DNA from: Lysobacterales bacterium
GTDB taxonomy: Bacteria > Pseudomonadota > Gammaproteobacteria > Xanthomonadales > Ahniellaceae
Length of the DNA stretch: 64,000 nt
Reading direction: 5' to 3'
Assembly: GCA_016721845.1 (NCBI GenBank)
Contig: JADKHK010000013.1
Span: 1,842,501-1,906,500, forward strand
Shown: in pieces, positions 1-9,500 of the stretch
Layout: each line of letters starts with the position of its first letter
How positions within the stretch are numbered: position 1 is the first letter of the stretch
Program-made: the position numbers and the translations under genes
Notes under the pieces: generated by a model
The model's input: the letters and a program-made list of their open reading frames with translations, nothing else
What the model was told of the DNA's origin: nothing
Databases searched by the model: none

Positions 1-675
<675 letters not shown>

Positions 676-716
676 TCGCGGCCGATCGCTTGCATGGGCG
701 CTGATATGCTGCACCC

Positions 717-1418
717 ATGCAACTGATCCGATTCAACGCGCGTCTGGCCGAGCGTTTCCGCGGCTTTCTCCCGGTCGTGGTCGACGTCGAGACTGGCGGT
801 TTCAACGCCGACCGCGATGCACTGCTGGAAATCGCGGCAGTGCCGATCGTGATGAATGCGGTCGGCGATGTCGTGCGTGGCGAGACGGTGTCGACCCACG
901 TCGTGCCGTTTCCCGGCGCGAACATCGACCCGCGTGCACTCGAAATCACCGGCATCGACCCGACGCATCCGTTCCGCGCCGCGCTCGATGAAAAGCTCGC
1001 GCTCGAACATGTGTTCGCGCCGCTGCGCAAGGTGATGAAGGCGACCGACTGCACGCGTGCCGTGCTGGTCGGTCACAACGCGCACTTCGATCTCGGCTTC
1101 GTCAATGCCGCGATCAAGCGCACCGGGCACAAGCGCAGCCCGTTCCATCCGTTCTCGTGTTTCGACACCGTATCGCTGGCCGGCCTCGCGCTCGGCCAGA
1201 CCGTGCTCAGTCGCGCCGTACAATGCGCCGGTCTGCGCTGGAATGCCGACGAAGCGCACTCCGCGGTCTACGATGCCGAGAAGACCGCGGATCTGTTCTG
1301 CCTGATCGTGAATCGCTGGAAGCACTTCGCCGACACCGCACCGGATGCCGCACCGATGATCGCCGGCACAGCCGACACCGACGCCGACATCGCCGCGGCG
1401 ACGCTCGAAGAACCTTGA
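717..1418 (+). CDS. rnt: Ribonuclease T
   Basis: DEDDh 3'-5' exoribonuclease that trims the 3' ends of tRNA and other stable RNAs in the cytoplasm. The 233-residue protein shows Asp23 and Glu25 in VVDVETGGF, Asp125 in GHNAHFDLG, and His181 with Asp186 in DEAHSAVYDAEKT. Asp23, Glu25, His181 and Asp186 carry the same numbers as in E. coli RNase T, which fixes both family and start codon. It follows rhlE by 41 bases on the same strand. The C-terminal tail is Ala/Asp-rich and probably disordered. Confidence 0.96.
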   Translation: MQLIRFNARLAERFRGFLPVVVDVETGGFNADRDALLEIAAVPIVMNAVGDVVRGETVSTHVVPFPGANIDPRALEITGIDPTHPFRAALDEKLALEHVFAPLRKVMKATDCTRAVLVGHNAHFDLGFVNAAIKRTGHKRSPFHPFSCFDTVSLAGLALGQTVLSRAVQCAGLRWNADEAHSAVYDAEKTADLFCLIVNRWKHFADTAPDAAPMIAGTADTDADIAAATLEEP

Positions 1419-1465
1419 TCCGGCAAGCCTCGGCCATCACATCGCACTGCGAGAGGAGAACCGTC

Positions 1466-1747
1466 ATGCCGATCTACGAATACGCACCCGTCACCCTCGG
1501 TTGCAGCGACTGCGCACCGAGCTTCGAGGTCCTGCAGAAGATCGCTGATCCTGAACTCACCCACTGCGAGACCTGCAAGCAACCGATCCGCCGCGTCATC
1601 TCGGCCAGCGCAGTGATCGTCGGTGGTACTCACCACCTGCGCGAAGGCCACTTCTCGAAACACGGCTTCACCCAATACCGCAAGGTCGAGAAAGGCAAGT
1701 ACGAGAAGACCGCCGGACCGGGACCGGACACGATCAGCGGCGACTGA
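1466..1747 (+). CDS. FmdB-family zinc-ribbon protein
   Basis: A 93-residue protein beginning MPIYEY, the hallmark N-terminus of the FmdB/CxxC-CxxC regulatory family. Two CxxC pairs (CSDC near residue 13 and CETC near residue 36) would bind zinc. The ATG at 1466 has a GAGAGGAG ribosome site just upstream, and a longer in-frame extension starting inside rnt is therefore rejected. The family is named after a putative regulator of formamidase genes, but its biochemical role is unknown. The C-terminal half is basic and ends in a Gly/Pro/Asp tail. Confidence 0.85.
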   Translation: MPIYEYAPVTLGCSDCAPSFEVLQKIADPELTHCETCKQPIRRVISASAVIVGGTHHLREGHFSKHGFTQYRKVEKGKYEKTAGPGPDTISGD

Positions 1748-1807
1748 CCATCGGGTCAACCCGGCCTACGCGTCACGTCACGTTGAACTCGGCCTTGCGA
1801 ATACGGC

Positions 1808-2500
1808 TCACGCCAATCCCGCGTACACCGTCTGCACTTCGTCGTCTTCATCCAGCGCCTGCAGGAAGGCTTCGACTTCTTCGAGTTCGGCGCCCTCCAG
1901 GCTGACCGGGTTCTTGGCGCGATAGCCGAGGTAGGCCTTCTGGACGGTGTAGCCGAAGTTCGGCAGTGCGCGCTGCACGGCGTCGAGGTCGGTGGGGTCG
2001 GTGAAGAAGGTGACGCCGTCGTCAGTGGTCACGTCCTGCGCGCCGGCTTCGATGGCGGCGAGTTCGGCGTCGGCGCTGGCATCGTTGGCTTCGGCCTCGA
2101 TCATTCCGAGGTGATCAAAGTCCCAGCTCACCGATCCGGAACTACCCAACTGACCCTTGCGGAACAGGACGCGAATGGCCGAGGCGGCGCGGTTGGCATT
2201 GTCGGTCAGGCATTCGACGATCACCGGCACACGATGCGGTGCGAAGCCCTCATAGGTCAGCTTTTCGTACTGCGCACCGCCATCGAGCAGACCCGCGCCC
2301 TTCTTGATCGCACGCTCGACGGTGTCGCGCGGCATCGACAGCTTGCGCGCCTGTTCAACCGCGAGTCGCAGCCGAGAATTCATCGCCGGATCGGAACCTG
2401 ATCGGGCCGCTACTGAAATTTCGCGCGACAGCTTGGTGAACAGGCTGCCTTTGGCATTGGCCGCCAATTCCTTGCCTTTTGCTTTCCACTGCTTGCCCAT
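1808..2500 (-). CDS. YebC/PmpR (TACO1) family protein
   Basis: A 230-residue member of the YebC family. The N-terminus MGKQWKAKGKE, the LFTKLSREI helix, the PRDTVERAIKKG motif and the YEGFAPHRVPVIVECLTDN segment are all diagnostic. The family was long called transcriptional regulators, while more recent work on homologues points to a ribosome-associated translation role. The N-terminus departs from classical YebC (MAGHSKWAN) and is closer to the YeeN branch. The gene is convergent with the FmdB-like gene and divergent from the peptidase gene. Confidence 0.92.
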   Translation of the reverse strand: MGKQWKAKGKELAANAKGSLFTKLSREISVAARSGSDPAMNSRLRLAVEQARKLSMPRDTVERAIKKGAGLLDGGAQYEKLTYEGFAPHRVPVIVECLTDNANRAASAIRVLFRKGQLGSSGSVSWDFDHLGMIEAEANDASADAELAAIEAGAQDVTTDDGVTFFTDPTDLDAVQRALPNFGYTVQKAYLGYRAKNPVSLEGAELEEVEAFLQALDEDDEVQTVYAGLA

Positions 2501-2700
2501 CGCGCCGGTTCCTGGATTTCGAGGGCGGGCATTCTAATGGCTGTGCAGCCGATTCCGGCACATTCGCCATCGGCAATTCGCCTCGCCTTGACCTGGGCCA
2601 AGCACCCGCTCCAACCACGATTCCGGTCGCCCCGTCCCAGCCTCACTGGCAGCAGCGCCGGAATTGCGTAATCTCCGCGCCTCTTTGCCGGAGATTCCCG

Positions 2701-4872
2701 ATGTCCAAGCGTTCCCCCGCCGTCGTCGCCCTGACGATCGCCATCGCCGCCTCACTCGCTGCCTGCGGCGGTTCCCAGGAAGCCGACGCACCGACGACCG
2801 CCGCGGTCGCACCTGCGACGATCGCCTATCCGAGCGCGCGCACGGTCGAACAGACCGACGACTACCACGGCACCCCGGTGAGCGATCCCTATCGCTGGAT
2901 GGAGAACCTCGACGATCCGGAACTGCAACCGTGGATCGCGGCGGAGAACAAGCTCGTGGCCGACTTCATCGGCGACGTGCCGAACCGCGACAAGATCAAG
3001 TCGCGCCTGACCGAACTCTGGGACTACGAGCGTTTCGGCGTGCCGGAAGTGCACGGCGGCAAGTACTTCTATTCGCGCAACGACGGCCTGCAGAACCAGT
3101 CGCCGATCTACGTGCAGGACACGCTCGACAGCGCACCGCGCCTGCTGATCGACCCGAACACGCTTTCGGCCGACGGCACGATTGCACTCAGCGAAACCGA
3201 AGTCAGCCCGGACGGCAAGTTGTACGCGTACTCGTTGTCGGACGGCGGTTCGGACTGGCGCACGATCAAGCTGCGCAGCGTCGAGACCGGCGAAGACCTG
3301 AGCGACGAGATCCGCTGGGCGAAGTTCACGAACATCGCCTGGACCAAGGATTCGAGCGGCATCTTCTACAGCCGCTTCGACGCGCCGGAAGGCGAAGACC
3401 CGCTCAAGGCGGTCAACAAGAACCAGAAGCTGTTCCTGCACACGATCGGCAAGGCGCAGACGGACGACACGCTGGTGTACGAACGCCCGGATCAACCGGA
3501 CTGGGGTTTCGGCGCGGTCGTGTCCGACGATGGCGAGTTCCTGGTCATCAATGGCTCGCAGGGTACCGACGTGCGCAATCGCGTCTTCTACAAAGATCTC
3601 GCCAAGGCCGATGCGAAGGTGGTGCCGCTGATCGAGGATCTGGTCGGTTCGTATGATTTCGTCGGCAACGACGGCAGCGTGCTGTATTTCCTGACCGACG
3701 ACGGCGCCGAACGCAATCGCCTGATCGCCATCGACACCGCGAACCCGGCGAAGGACAAGTGGCAGACCCTGATCGCGGAAAGCGACGCGCTGTTGCAACA
3801 GGTCTCGCTGGTCAACGGCCAGTTCGTCGCCAGCTATCTGCGTGATGCGCGTTCCGAGATCAAGCTGTTCGATGCCGCCGGCCAGCCGAAGCAGGACATC
3901 GCCCTGCCCGGCCTCGGCACCGCGACCGGCTTCGACGGCGCCGTCGAAGACAAGGAAACCTTCTTCGGCTTCGGCAGCTGGGCGGTGCCGGACACCGTGT
4001 ATCGCCTTGACCTCAGCACCGGCACGACCAGCGTGTTCAAGGCGCCGACAGTGAAGTTCAACGTCGACGACTACGAAACCACGCAGGTCTTCTATCCGAG
4101 CAAGGACGGCACGAAGGTGCCGATGTTCATTACCGCGAAGAAGGGCTTCGTGCGTGACGGCAACCACCCGACCATCCTCTACGGCTATGGCGGTTTCAAC
4201 ATCGCGGTGACGCCGAAGTTCAGCCCGGCCATCGTCGAATGGATGGAACTCGGCGGTGTCTATGCCGTCGCCAACCTGCGCGGCGGTTCGGAATACGGCC
4301 GCAGCTGGCACGAAGGCGGCATGAAGTTGAACAAGCAGAACGTGTTCGACGACTTCGCGGCCGGCGCGGAATATCTGATTGCCGAGAAGGTCACGCAGCC
4401 GTCGAAACTCGCGATCTCGGGTCGCAGCAATGGCGGCTTGCTGGTCGGCGCGACGCTGTTGCAGCGTCCGGAACTGTTCGGCGCGGCGTTGCCCGCGGTC
4501 GGCGTGCTCGACATGCTGCGGTTCCGCGAATTCACCATCGGCTGGGCCTGGGAATCCGACTACGGCTCGGTCAAGAACGCGGATGAATTCGCGGCCATCC
4601 ACGCCTATTCGCCGCTGCACAACATCAAGGCGGGAGCGAAGTACCCGCCGACGCTGATCACCACCGCGGAACGCGACGACCGCGTCTTCCCGGCGCACAG
4701 CTTCAAGTTCGCGGCAGCGATGCAGGCGGCGAACCCGAACGGCCCTCCGGCCCTGATCCGCATCGAGACGCGTGCGGGCCATGGCGCCGGCAAGCCGACC
4801 TCGAAGACCATCGAGGAATACGCCGACATCTACGCCTTCCTCGCGAAGACGCTGAAGATCGACGTGAAGTGA
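2701..4872 (+). CDS. Prolyl oligopeptidase family (S9A) serine peptidase, lipoprotein
   Basis: A 723-residue serine peptidase that cleaves short peptides after proline, probably envelope-located. The start at 2701 gives a lipoprotein signal (hydrophobic stretch then SLAACGG, Cys at the lipobox), so an in-frame extension from 2479 is rejected. Residues of about 60-450 form the seven-bladed propeller, beginning with the conserved YHGTPVSDPYRWME. The hydrolase domain carries Ser576 in GRSNGG, the catalytic Asp in RDDRVFP, and His694 in RAGHGAGK. The gene stands alone, divergent from the YebC-family gene. Confidence 0.95.
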   Translation: MSKRSPAVVALTIAIAASLAACGGSQEADAPTTAAVAPATIAYPSARTVEQTDDYHGTPVSDPYRWMENLDDPELQPWIAAENKLVADFIGDVPNRDKIKSRLTELWDYERFGVPEVHGGKYFYSRNDGLQNQSPIYVQDTLDSAPRLLIDPNTLSADGTIALSETEVSPDGKLYAYSLSDGGSDWRTIKLRSVETGEDLSDEIRWAKFTNIAWTKDSSGIFYSRFDAPEGEDPLKAVNKNQKLFLHTIGKAQTDDTLVYERPDQPDWGFGAVVSDDGEFLVINGSQGTDVRNRVFYKDLAKADAKVVPLIEDLVGSYDFVGNDGSVLYFLTDDGAERNRLIAIDTANPAKDKWQTLIAESDALLQQVSLVNGQFVASYLRDARSEIKLFDAAGQPKQDIALPGLGTATGFDGAVEDKETFFGFGSWAVPDTVYRLDLSTGTTSVFKAPTVKFNVDDYETTQVFYPSKDGTKVPMFITAKKGFVRDGNHPTILYGYGGFNIAVTPKFSPAIVEWMELGGVYAVANLRGGSEYGRSWHEGGMKLNKQNVFDDFAAGAEYLIAEKVTQPSKLAISGRSNGGLLVGATLLQRPELFGAALPAVGVLDMLRFREFTIGWAWESDYGSVKNADEFAAIHAYSPLHNIKAGAKYPPTLITTAERDDRVFPAHSFKFAAAMQAANPNGPPALIRIETRAGHGAGKPTSKTIEEYADIYAFLAKTLKIDVK

Positions 4873-4879
4873 TCGGGAG

Positions 4880-5887
4880 CTATGGTCGCGACGGCAACAT
4901 CGCCGTCGCGATCGCGAAGTAGATCAGCAGGGACAGCAGGTCCTGGATGACGGTGGCGAGCGGGCCGGACGCGAAGGCAGGATCGATTCGGAAGCGCGCG
5001 AGCGTGACCGGCAGGATCAGCGCGACGCCGGTGGCGACGACGCAGGCCGAGAACAGCGACAGGGAGACGATCATTGCCAGCGTCGCGTCATGCCAACCGA
5101 TGCGCACCAGCGGATACACCGTGCAGGCGGCCGCCAGGCCGATCAACGCACCGGTAGTCGCCTCGCGCATCAGCATGCCCCGGACATCGATGCCGATCGA
5201 CAAGCCGCGCACGATCACGGTTTCGGTTTGCGTGCTCAAGGCATCGGCGAAATAGACGATGCCGGGCACGAAAGCCGACAACACCAGCATCCGGCCCAGC
5301 GTGTCCTCGTATCGTCCCATGATGCCCGCGGCCACGAATGCGCCCGCCAGTCCGATGAGCAGCCACGGCAGCCGATGCCACAAGCGCTGCGGCAAGGCTT
5401 CCTCGGTGGCGTGGCGTGCCTGCTCCGCGCTCTTCATGAAGCCGCCCAGACGCGAGAGATCTTCATCGTGTTCGGCGAGCAGGGTCTCGAGCAGACGATG
5501 CGGCGGAATCAGGCCGAGGTAACGACCATCGTCGTCGACCACGACCAAGGCCGACTCGCGATGCTGCACGGCCTTCCAGGTCACCTGCTCGCGATCGACG
5601 CCGTGTGCGATACGCGGCGGATCGGCGTCCATGACGGCCGCGATCAGGGTGTCGTCCGCGGCACTGACGGCGTCCTCGATCTGCACCAGCCCGACCAGCG
5701 CGCCACCTTCGCGCGAGACCACCGGAATATCGGACACGCAGGTGTAACGTCGCGCCGCGAGACGCGCCCGCAGGACCGCGATGGTGTCGTCGGGATAGGC
5801 CAGCGGCACATCATCGGTGGCCAGCGACGCAGCCGATTCGAACGCGGCATCGCGGCCGATGGCCAGCACGCGCGGATCGGGACTCAT
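4880..5887 (-). CDS. MgtE-like divalent cation transporter with CBS pair
   Basis: A 335-residue protein with two CBS domains (about residues 15-145) followed by an MgtE membrane domain of about five helices. The signature RFRIDPAFASGPLATVIQD near the C-terminus matches the MgtE pore region (DPA, SGP, D). MgtE proteins move Mg2+ across the inner membrane, gated by Mg2+ binding to the cytosolic domains. The usual superhelical MgtE_N domain is absent, so gating may differ. Its start overlaps the mlaF-like stop by 4 bases, making it the last gene of the lipid-transport/partner-switch operon. Confidence 0.85.
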   Translation of the reverse strand: MSPDPRVLAIGRDAAFESAASLATDDVPLAYPDDTIAVLRARLAARRYTCVSDIPVVSREGGALVGLVQIEDAVSAADDTLIAAVMDADPPRIAHGVDREQVTWKAVQHRESALVVVDDDGRYLGLIPPHRLLETLLAEHDEDLSRLGGFMKSAEQARHATEEALPQRLWHRLPWLLIGLAGAFVAAGIMGRYEDTLGRMLVLSAFVPGIVYFADALSTQTETVIVRGLSIGIDVRGMLMREATTGALIGLAAACTVYPLVRIGWHDATLAMIVSLSLFSACVVATGVALILPVTLARFRIDPAFASGPLATVIQDLLSLLIYFAIATAMLPSRP

Positions 5888-6687
5888 GCGTCTTCCTCGG
5901 TCAGGCGCCGCAGATACTCGTCGACATCGACCTCGACCGTGCGCGGCCGGCGGTTCAACAGGTCCTGGATGCGTTCGTTCTCGCTGGCATGCACTTCCGC
6001 GACCGTGCCGGTGACCAGCACGTCGCCCTGATCGAGCACGGTGATGCGGTCGGCGATGCGGAACGCCGATTCGAGTTCGTGCGTGACCACGACGATGGTC
6101 ATGCGCAAGGCGTCGCGCAGGCGCAGGATCAACTCGTCGAGTTCGGCGGACACGACCGGATCGAGCCCGGCGCTGGGCTCGTCGAAGAACAGCAGCTCCG
6201 GGTCCATCACGATCGCGCGCGCCAGGGCGGCGCGCTTGGTCATGCCACCCGACAGCTGCGAGGGCATCAGGTCGTGGAATCCGCCGAGATTGACGAACTC
6301 GAGCTTCAGGCGCGACATGATGCGCACCGTGGTCTCGTCCAGTTGCGTGTGTTCGCGCAAGGGCAGCGCGACATTGTCGCCCACCGACATCGAGGTGATC
6401 AGCGCCCCGCCCTGAAACGAAACGCCGAGCCGGCGCCGCACCGCCAGTAGATCCTGCGCACTGGCGCGACCGACATCGACGCCGAGGATGTTGACCGTCC
6501 CCGACACCGGGCGCTGCAAACCGATGATGTGCCGCAGCAAGGTCGACTTGCCCGAACCGGAGCCGCCCATGATCACGCGGATCTCGCCGCGCTTCACGCT
6601 GAAGTCGATGCCGTGCAGGATGCGCCGACGCCCGTAGAAGGCTTCCAGCCCGACGACATCGATCAGCGGTGCGCCAGGGTCGTTCAT
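5884..6687 (-). CDS. mlaF: ABC transporter ATPase, MlaF/Ttg2A type
   Basis: A 267-residue ATPase subunit of a phospholipid ABC transporter at the inner membrane. Walker A is GGSGSGKST (residues 41-49), the signature LSGGM (145-149), and Walker B LLFFDE (165-170). The R-K-R-A after LSGGM and the GGALITSMSV segment after the Q-loop are typical of the MlaF group. It overlaps mlaE upstream by 4 bases and the MgtE-like gene downstream by 4 bases. The family is certain. Whether the cognate MCE protein is the one at 48432-49379 is inference. Confidence 0.92.
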   Translation of the reverse strand: MNDPGAPLIDVVGLEAFYGRRRILHGIDFSVKRGEIRVIMGGSGSGKSTLLRHIIGLQRPVSGTVNILGVDVGRASAQDLLAVRRRLGVSFQGGALITSMSVGDNVALPLREHTQLDETTVRIMSRLKLEFVNLGGFHDLMPSQLSGGMTKRAALARAIVMDPELLFFDEPSAGLDPVVSAELDELILRLRDALRMTIVVVTHELESAFRIADRITVLDQGDVLVTGTVAEVHASENERIQDLLNRRPRTVEVDVDEYLRRLTEEDA

Positions 6688-7484
6688 CGGTTCAGGAAGA
6701 AGCTGAAGACCATGTCGGCGATGACGATGGCGGTGATCGACATGACCACCGCGCGCGTGGTCGCACGGCCCACGCCCTCGGCGCCGCCGGTCACCGAGAA
6801 CCCGGTGGCAACGCCGATCACCGTGATCAACAGCGCGAACACGACACTTTTCGACAGGCCTTCGTAGACATCACGCGGCGTCAGTTGCGCCAGCGTCTGG
6901 GCCAGGTAGGTCTGCACGCTCATGTCGAGCATCGGCGCCGAATACAGCGCGGCGCCGAGGATCGCGGCAAAGTCGCTGAGGAGGGTCAGTACCGGCAGCA
7001 TCAGCAGCATCGCGATCAATGCCGGCGCCACCAGGTAGCGCACCGGATCGATGCCCATCACGCCCAGCGCATCGACTTCCTGCGACACCGACATCGAACC
7101 GATGCGCGCCGCGAATGCGGAGCCGGAACGTCCGGCCACGAGGATGCCGGTGATCAGCACGCCGAATTCGCGCGTCACCGATTTCGCGACCGCCAGCACA
7201 ACCTGCGACTGCGCGCCGAATTCGCTCAGGGTCGCGATGAACTGGATCGCCAGCATCAGCCCGACGGTGAACGACAGCAGCAGCACGATCGGGATCGCGT
7301 CGGCTCCGACCTGGCGCATCTGTTCGACCACGGCCGCCAGCCGGACCGGTTGGCCGCGACGCCGACCGGCAACCACGAAGGCGAGCGACTCGCCCAGCAG
7401 CCCCGCTGCATAGCCGACCGCATCGACCGCTGTCACGGTGCGACGCCCGAGCCGGTTCAGCAATCGCAGCGCGGTGTTCATCAT
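6684..7484 (-). CDS. mlaE: MlaE-family lipid ABC transporter permease
   Basis: A 266-residue inner-membrane permease of the MlaE/YrbE family, partner of the MlaF-like ATPase. It has the characteristic amphipathic N-terminus, the segment VTREFGVLITGILVAGRSGS and the following ARIGSMSVSQEVDAL motif, which are the most conserved parts of MlaE. About five hydrophobic segments follow. Its start codon overlaps the stop of the STAS gene by ATGA, and its stop overlaps the start of the ATPase gene, so the three subunits are translationally coupled. Confidence 0.93.
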   Translation of the reverse strand: MMNTALRLLNRLGRRTVTAVDAVGYAAGLLGESLAFVVAGRRRGQPVRLAAVVEQMRQVGADAIPIVLLLSFTVGLMLAIQFIATLSEFGAQSQVVLAVAKSVTREFGVLITGILVAGRSGSAFAARIGSMSVSQEVDALGVMGIDPVRYLVAPALIAMLLMLPVLTLLSDFAAILGAALYSAPMLDMSVQTYLAQTLAQLTPRDVYEGLSKSVVFALLITVIGVATGFSVTGGAEGVGRATTRAVVMSITAIVIADMVFSFFLNR

Positions 7485-7816
7485 GCCGCGCGTGCGGCCG
7501 CAAGGTCGACGAAGATCGGGAACACGCGATCAAGGCGCGCCAGCTCGAGAACGGCCCGCACCGATTCACTTGGCGCCAGCAGGGCAAAGCGGCCGCCCTT
7601 CGCACGCGCGTGCTGAAAGCCCTCGACCAATGCGGCGATGCCCGACGAATCGATGTAGCTGACCCCGTCGAGCTGCACCGCCAGCGACTTCACCCGGGCG
7701 TAGGCGTCGAGCACCTGCTTGCGCACGTCCTGCGACCACGACAGGTCGACCTCGCCCCAGACGCGCAGGATTGCCCAGTCACCGTCGCGTCCAAGTTCAC
7801 ATCCCTTTTCCATCAT
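7481..7816 (-). CDS. STAS domain protein (MlaB / anti-sigma antagonist type)
   Basis: A 111-residue single-domain STAS protein. The motif DSSG (residues 56-59) carries the serine that is phosphorylated in SpoIIAA/RsbV-type proteins. MlaB, the STAS subunit of the Mla transporter, sits at this gene position and has an equivalent Ser/Thr. The ATG at 7816 is chosen because a GCGAGGA ribosome site lies just upstream and because it makes an ATGA overlap with the kinase gene; an ATG directly follows at 7813. The stop overlaps the mlaE start. Its position between kinase and permease suggests that it is both an Mla subunit and the phospho-target. This is inference. Confidence 0.88.
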   Translation of the reverse strand: MMEKGCELGRDGDWAILRVWGEVDLSWSQDVRKQVLDAYARVKSLAVQLDGVSYIDSSGIAALVEGFQHARAKGGRFALLAPSESVRAVLELARLDRVFPIFVDLAAARAA

Positions 7817-8241
7817 GCATTCCTCGCCTGCAGTCGTCGCACCATCGTCAGCACATTGCCGCAACGGCGCTTCAGCGGTCGCAGCCGCCAGTAGTCCATG
7901 GTTTCATCGATGATGTTGATGCCGAGCCCGCCCGGTCGGCAGACACTCAAGTCGCGCGGTTTCAGGCACCCGGGATCGACCGCCGGCGCATGATCGCGCA
8001 AACGGAAGCGCAGGCGACCGCGATGGCGTTCGATCCGCAACTCGATGCGGCCTTCGCTGCAGCCTCGGTAGGCGTGGCGGATGATGTTCGCGCAAGCCTC
8101 GTCGATCGCCAGCACGATGCGCGCGAGAACGCGTGCATCGACGGCCAGCGCCAGCAGGGTGCGATTCACCGCAGCGCGGACCTCGGCCAGCGATTCGGCG
8201 CGCGCCGGAAACTCGACGCGCAGCAGCGGCGGCGCGCTCAT
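7813..8241 (-). CDS. RsbW/SpoIIAB-like serine kinase (HATPase_c)
   Basis: A 142-residue GHKL ATPase of the anti-sigma-factor kinase family. The N-box AIDEACANIIRHAY and the later GGLGINIIDETMD (ATP-lid glycines) are visible. Such proteins phosphorylate a STAS partner on serine and bind either it or a sigma factor. The start at 8241 overlaps the phosphatase stop (ATGA) and is preferred to a longer frame from 8337. No sigma factor gene is nearby, so the likely client is the STAS protein encoded next. Confidence 0.88.
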   Translation of the reverse strand: MSAPPLLRVEFPARAESLAEVRAAVNRTLLALAVDARVLARIVLAIDEACANIIRHAYRGCSEGRIELRIERHRGRLRFRLRDHAPAVDPGCLKPRDLSVCRPGGLGINIIDETMDYWRLRPLKRRCGNVLTMVRRLQARNA

Positions 8242-9497
8242 GCGGCGGCCTCGATCATCAGCAAGGTCGTGTCGTCGCCGAGCTGGCGTCGGCGCAGTTC
8301 GCCGACAATGCGCCGCAGCCGTGTTTCCGGACGCCATTGCGCATGGCGCGCAACCAGATCGACGACACCATCGACGCCGAGAATCTGTCGCCGCGCATCA
8401 CGTGCATCGGTCACGCCGTCCGAAAACAGGTACAAGCTCCGGTCATCGAGCTGCGCCTGTTGCGACGGAAATTCCATGCCGGGCACGATGCCGAGCGGCG
8501 GACCTTCGGCACGAAACAATTCGCTGCCGCCGCGACCGTGCAGCAATACCGGCGGAAACCCGGCATTCGCCCAGATCGCGGTCCGCGTCGTCGGGTCGAA
8601 GTAACCTACGGCTGCGCAGACGAAGGTACCTCCGGCCACGGTCTCGCACAGGTCGTCATTCGCGCGCGCCAGCCAGACCGATGGCGACAGCCCTTCCTTG
8701 CCGGCGAATCGCAGCAGGCTCGCGCAACGCACCATCAGGAATGCGGCATCAAGGCCCTTGCCGGCGACATCACCGACAGCGAAACCGATGCGTCCATCGG
8801 GCAGGTCGAAGAAGTCGTAGAAGTCGCCGGAGATCTCGCGCGCCGGGCGATTGATCGCGAGCACCGGAAAGCCGCCGCGGCGGCGCATCGGCAGCAATGA
8901 ACGCTGCATTCGCCGCGCCAGCTGCAATTCGCGACGAATGCGATCGTGCTCGATCAGGCTGCGGGTGAGTGCCGCATTGCTGGCGGCGAGCGCGGCCGGT
9001 GCCGCGAGCGCCCGCAACAGATCGCGGTCGGATTCGTCGAACAGCGCACCATCGCGCTTGTTGATCACCTGCAACACGCCGATCGGGCCCTGCGCGGTCA
9101 TCAGCGGTGCGCCGAGCATCGACAAGGTGCGTACGCCGGTGATGCGATCGATCGCACCGGTGAAATCCGGATCGGACAACGCATCGCGCACGATCTGACA
9201 TTGCCCGGTGCTGAAGGCACGCCCGACGATGCCGCGATCGGCGGGAATGCGCACTCCATGGATATCGACCGGACCCGCGCAGGCGTGGCAGACCAGTTCG
9301 TTGCTGGCGGCATCAATCAGGAACACCGCACCGCCCTGCGCGCCGAGCACGCCGACGATGCGCGACAAGGCCAGATTCAGCGCGGCATTCAAATCCAGCG
9401 ACGACGCCAGCGCCTGTGCCAAGTCGGCCACCAGGGCCAGCGCCGTATCGTTGCCGCGCCGACCCGAGCTGCGTTCAAGGATCGGCGGCGCGTTCAT
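8238..9497 (-). CDS. GAF-domain PP2C (SpoIIE/RsbU) phosphatase
   Basis: A 419-residue protein with an N-terminal GAF sensor domain (about residues 25-175) and a C-terminal SpoIIE-type PP2C phosphatase domain (about 200-419). Metal-binding motifs are seen in REISGDFYDFF, GDVAGKGLDAAF, YLFSDGVTDA and GDDTTLLMI. Homologues dephosphorylate STAS proteins in response to a GAF-bound signal. It starts 3 bases after the pssA stop and overlaps the kinase gene. With the kinase and STAS protein it makes a complete partner-switch set. Confidence 0.93.
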   Translation of the reverse strand: MNAPPILERSSGRRGNDTALALVADLAQALASSLDLNAALNLALSRIVGVLGAQGGAVFLIDAASNELVCHACAGPVDIHGVRIPADRGIVGRAFSTGQCQIVRDALSDPDFTGAIDRITGVRTLSMLGAPLMTAQGPIGVLQVINKRDGALFDESDRDLLRALAAPAALAASNAALTRSLIEHDRIRRELQLARRMQRSLLPMRRRGGFPVLAINRPAREISGDFYDFFDLPDGRIGFAVGDVAGKGLDAAFLMVRCASLLRFAGKEGLSPSVWLARANDDLCETVAGGTFVCAAVGYFDPTTRTAIWANAGFPPVLLHGRGGSELFRAEGPPLGIVPGMEFPSQQAQLDDRSLYLFSDGVTDARDARRQILGVDGVVDLVARHAQWRPETRLRRIVGELRRRQLGDDTTLLMIEAAA

Positions 9498-9500
9498 GCA

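Noticed and set aside
2670..2696. An 8-bp inverted repeat covering the ribosome site of the prolyl oligopeptidase gene
   Set aside because: The left arm overlaps a likely -10 hexamer (TAATCT at 2669-2674), so it is probably not in the mRNA. Considered chance.
2752..4782. A 676-codon open frame opposite the prolyl oligopeptidase gene
   Set aside because: It is antisense to a gene with full catalytic motifs. Its composition is Arg/Ala/Val/Asp-rich with no family features, the usual shadow in GC-rich DNA.
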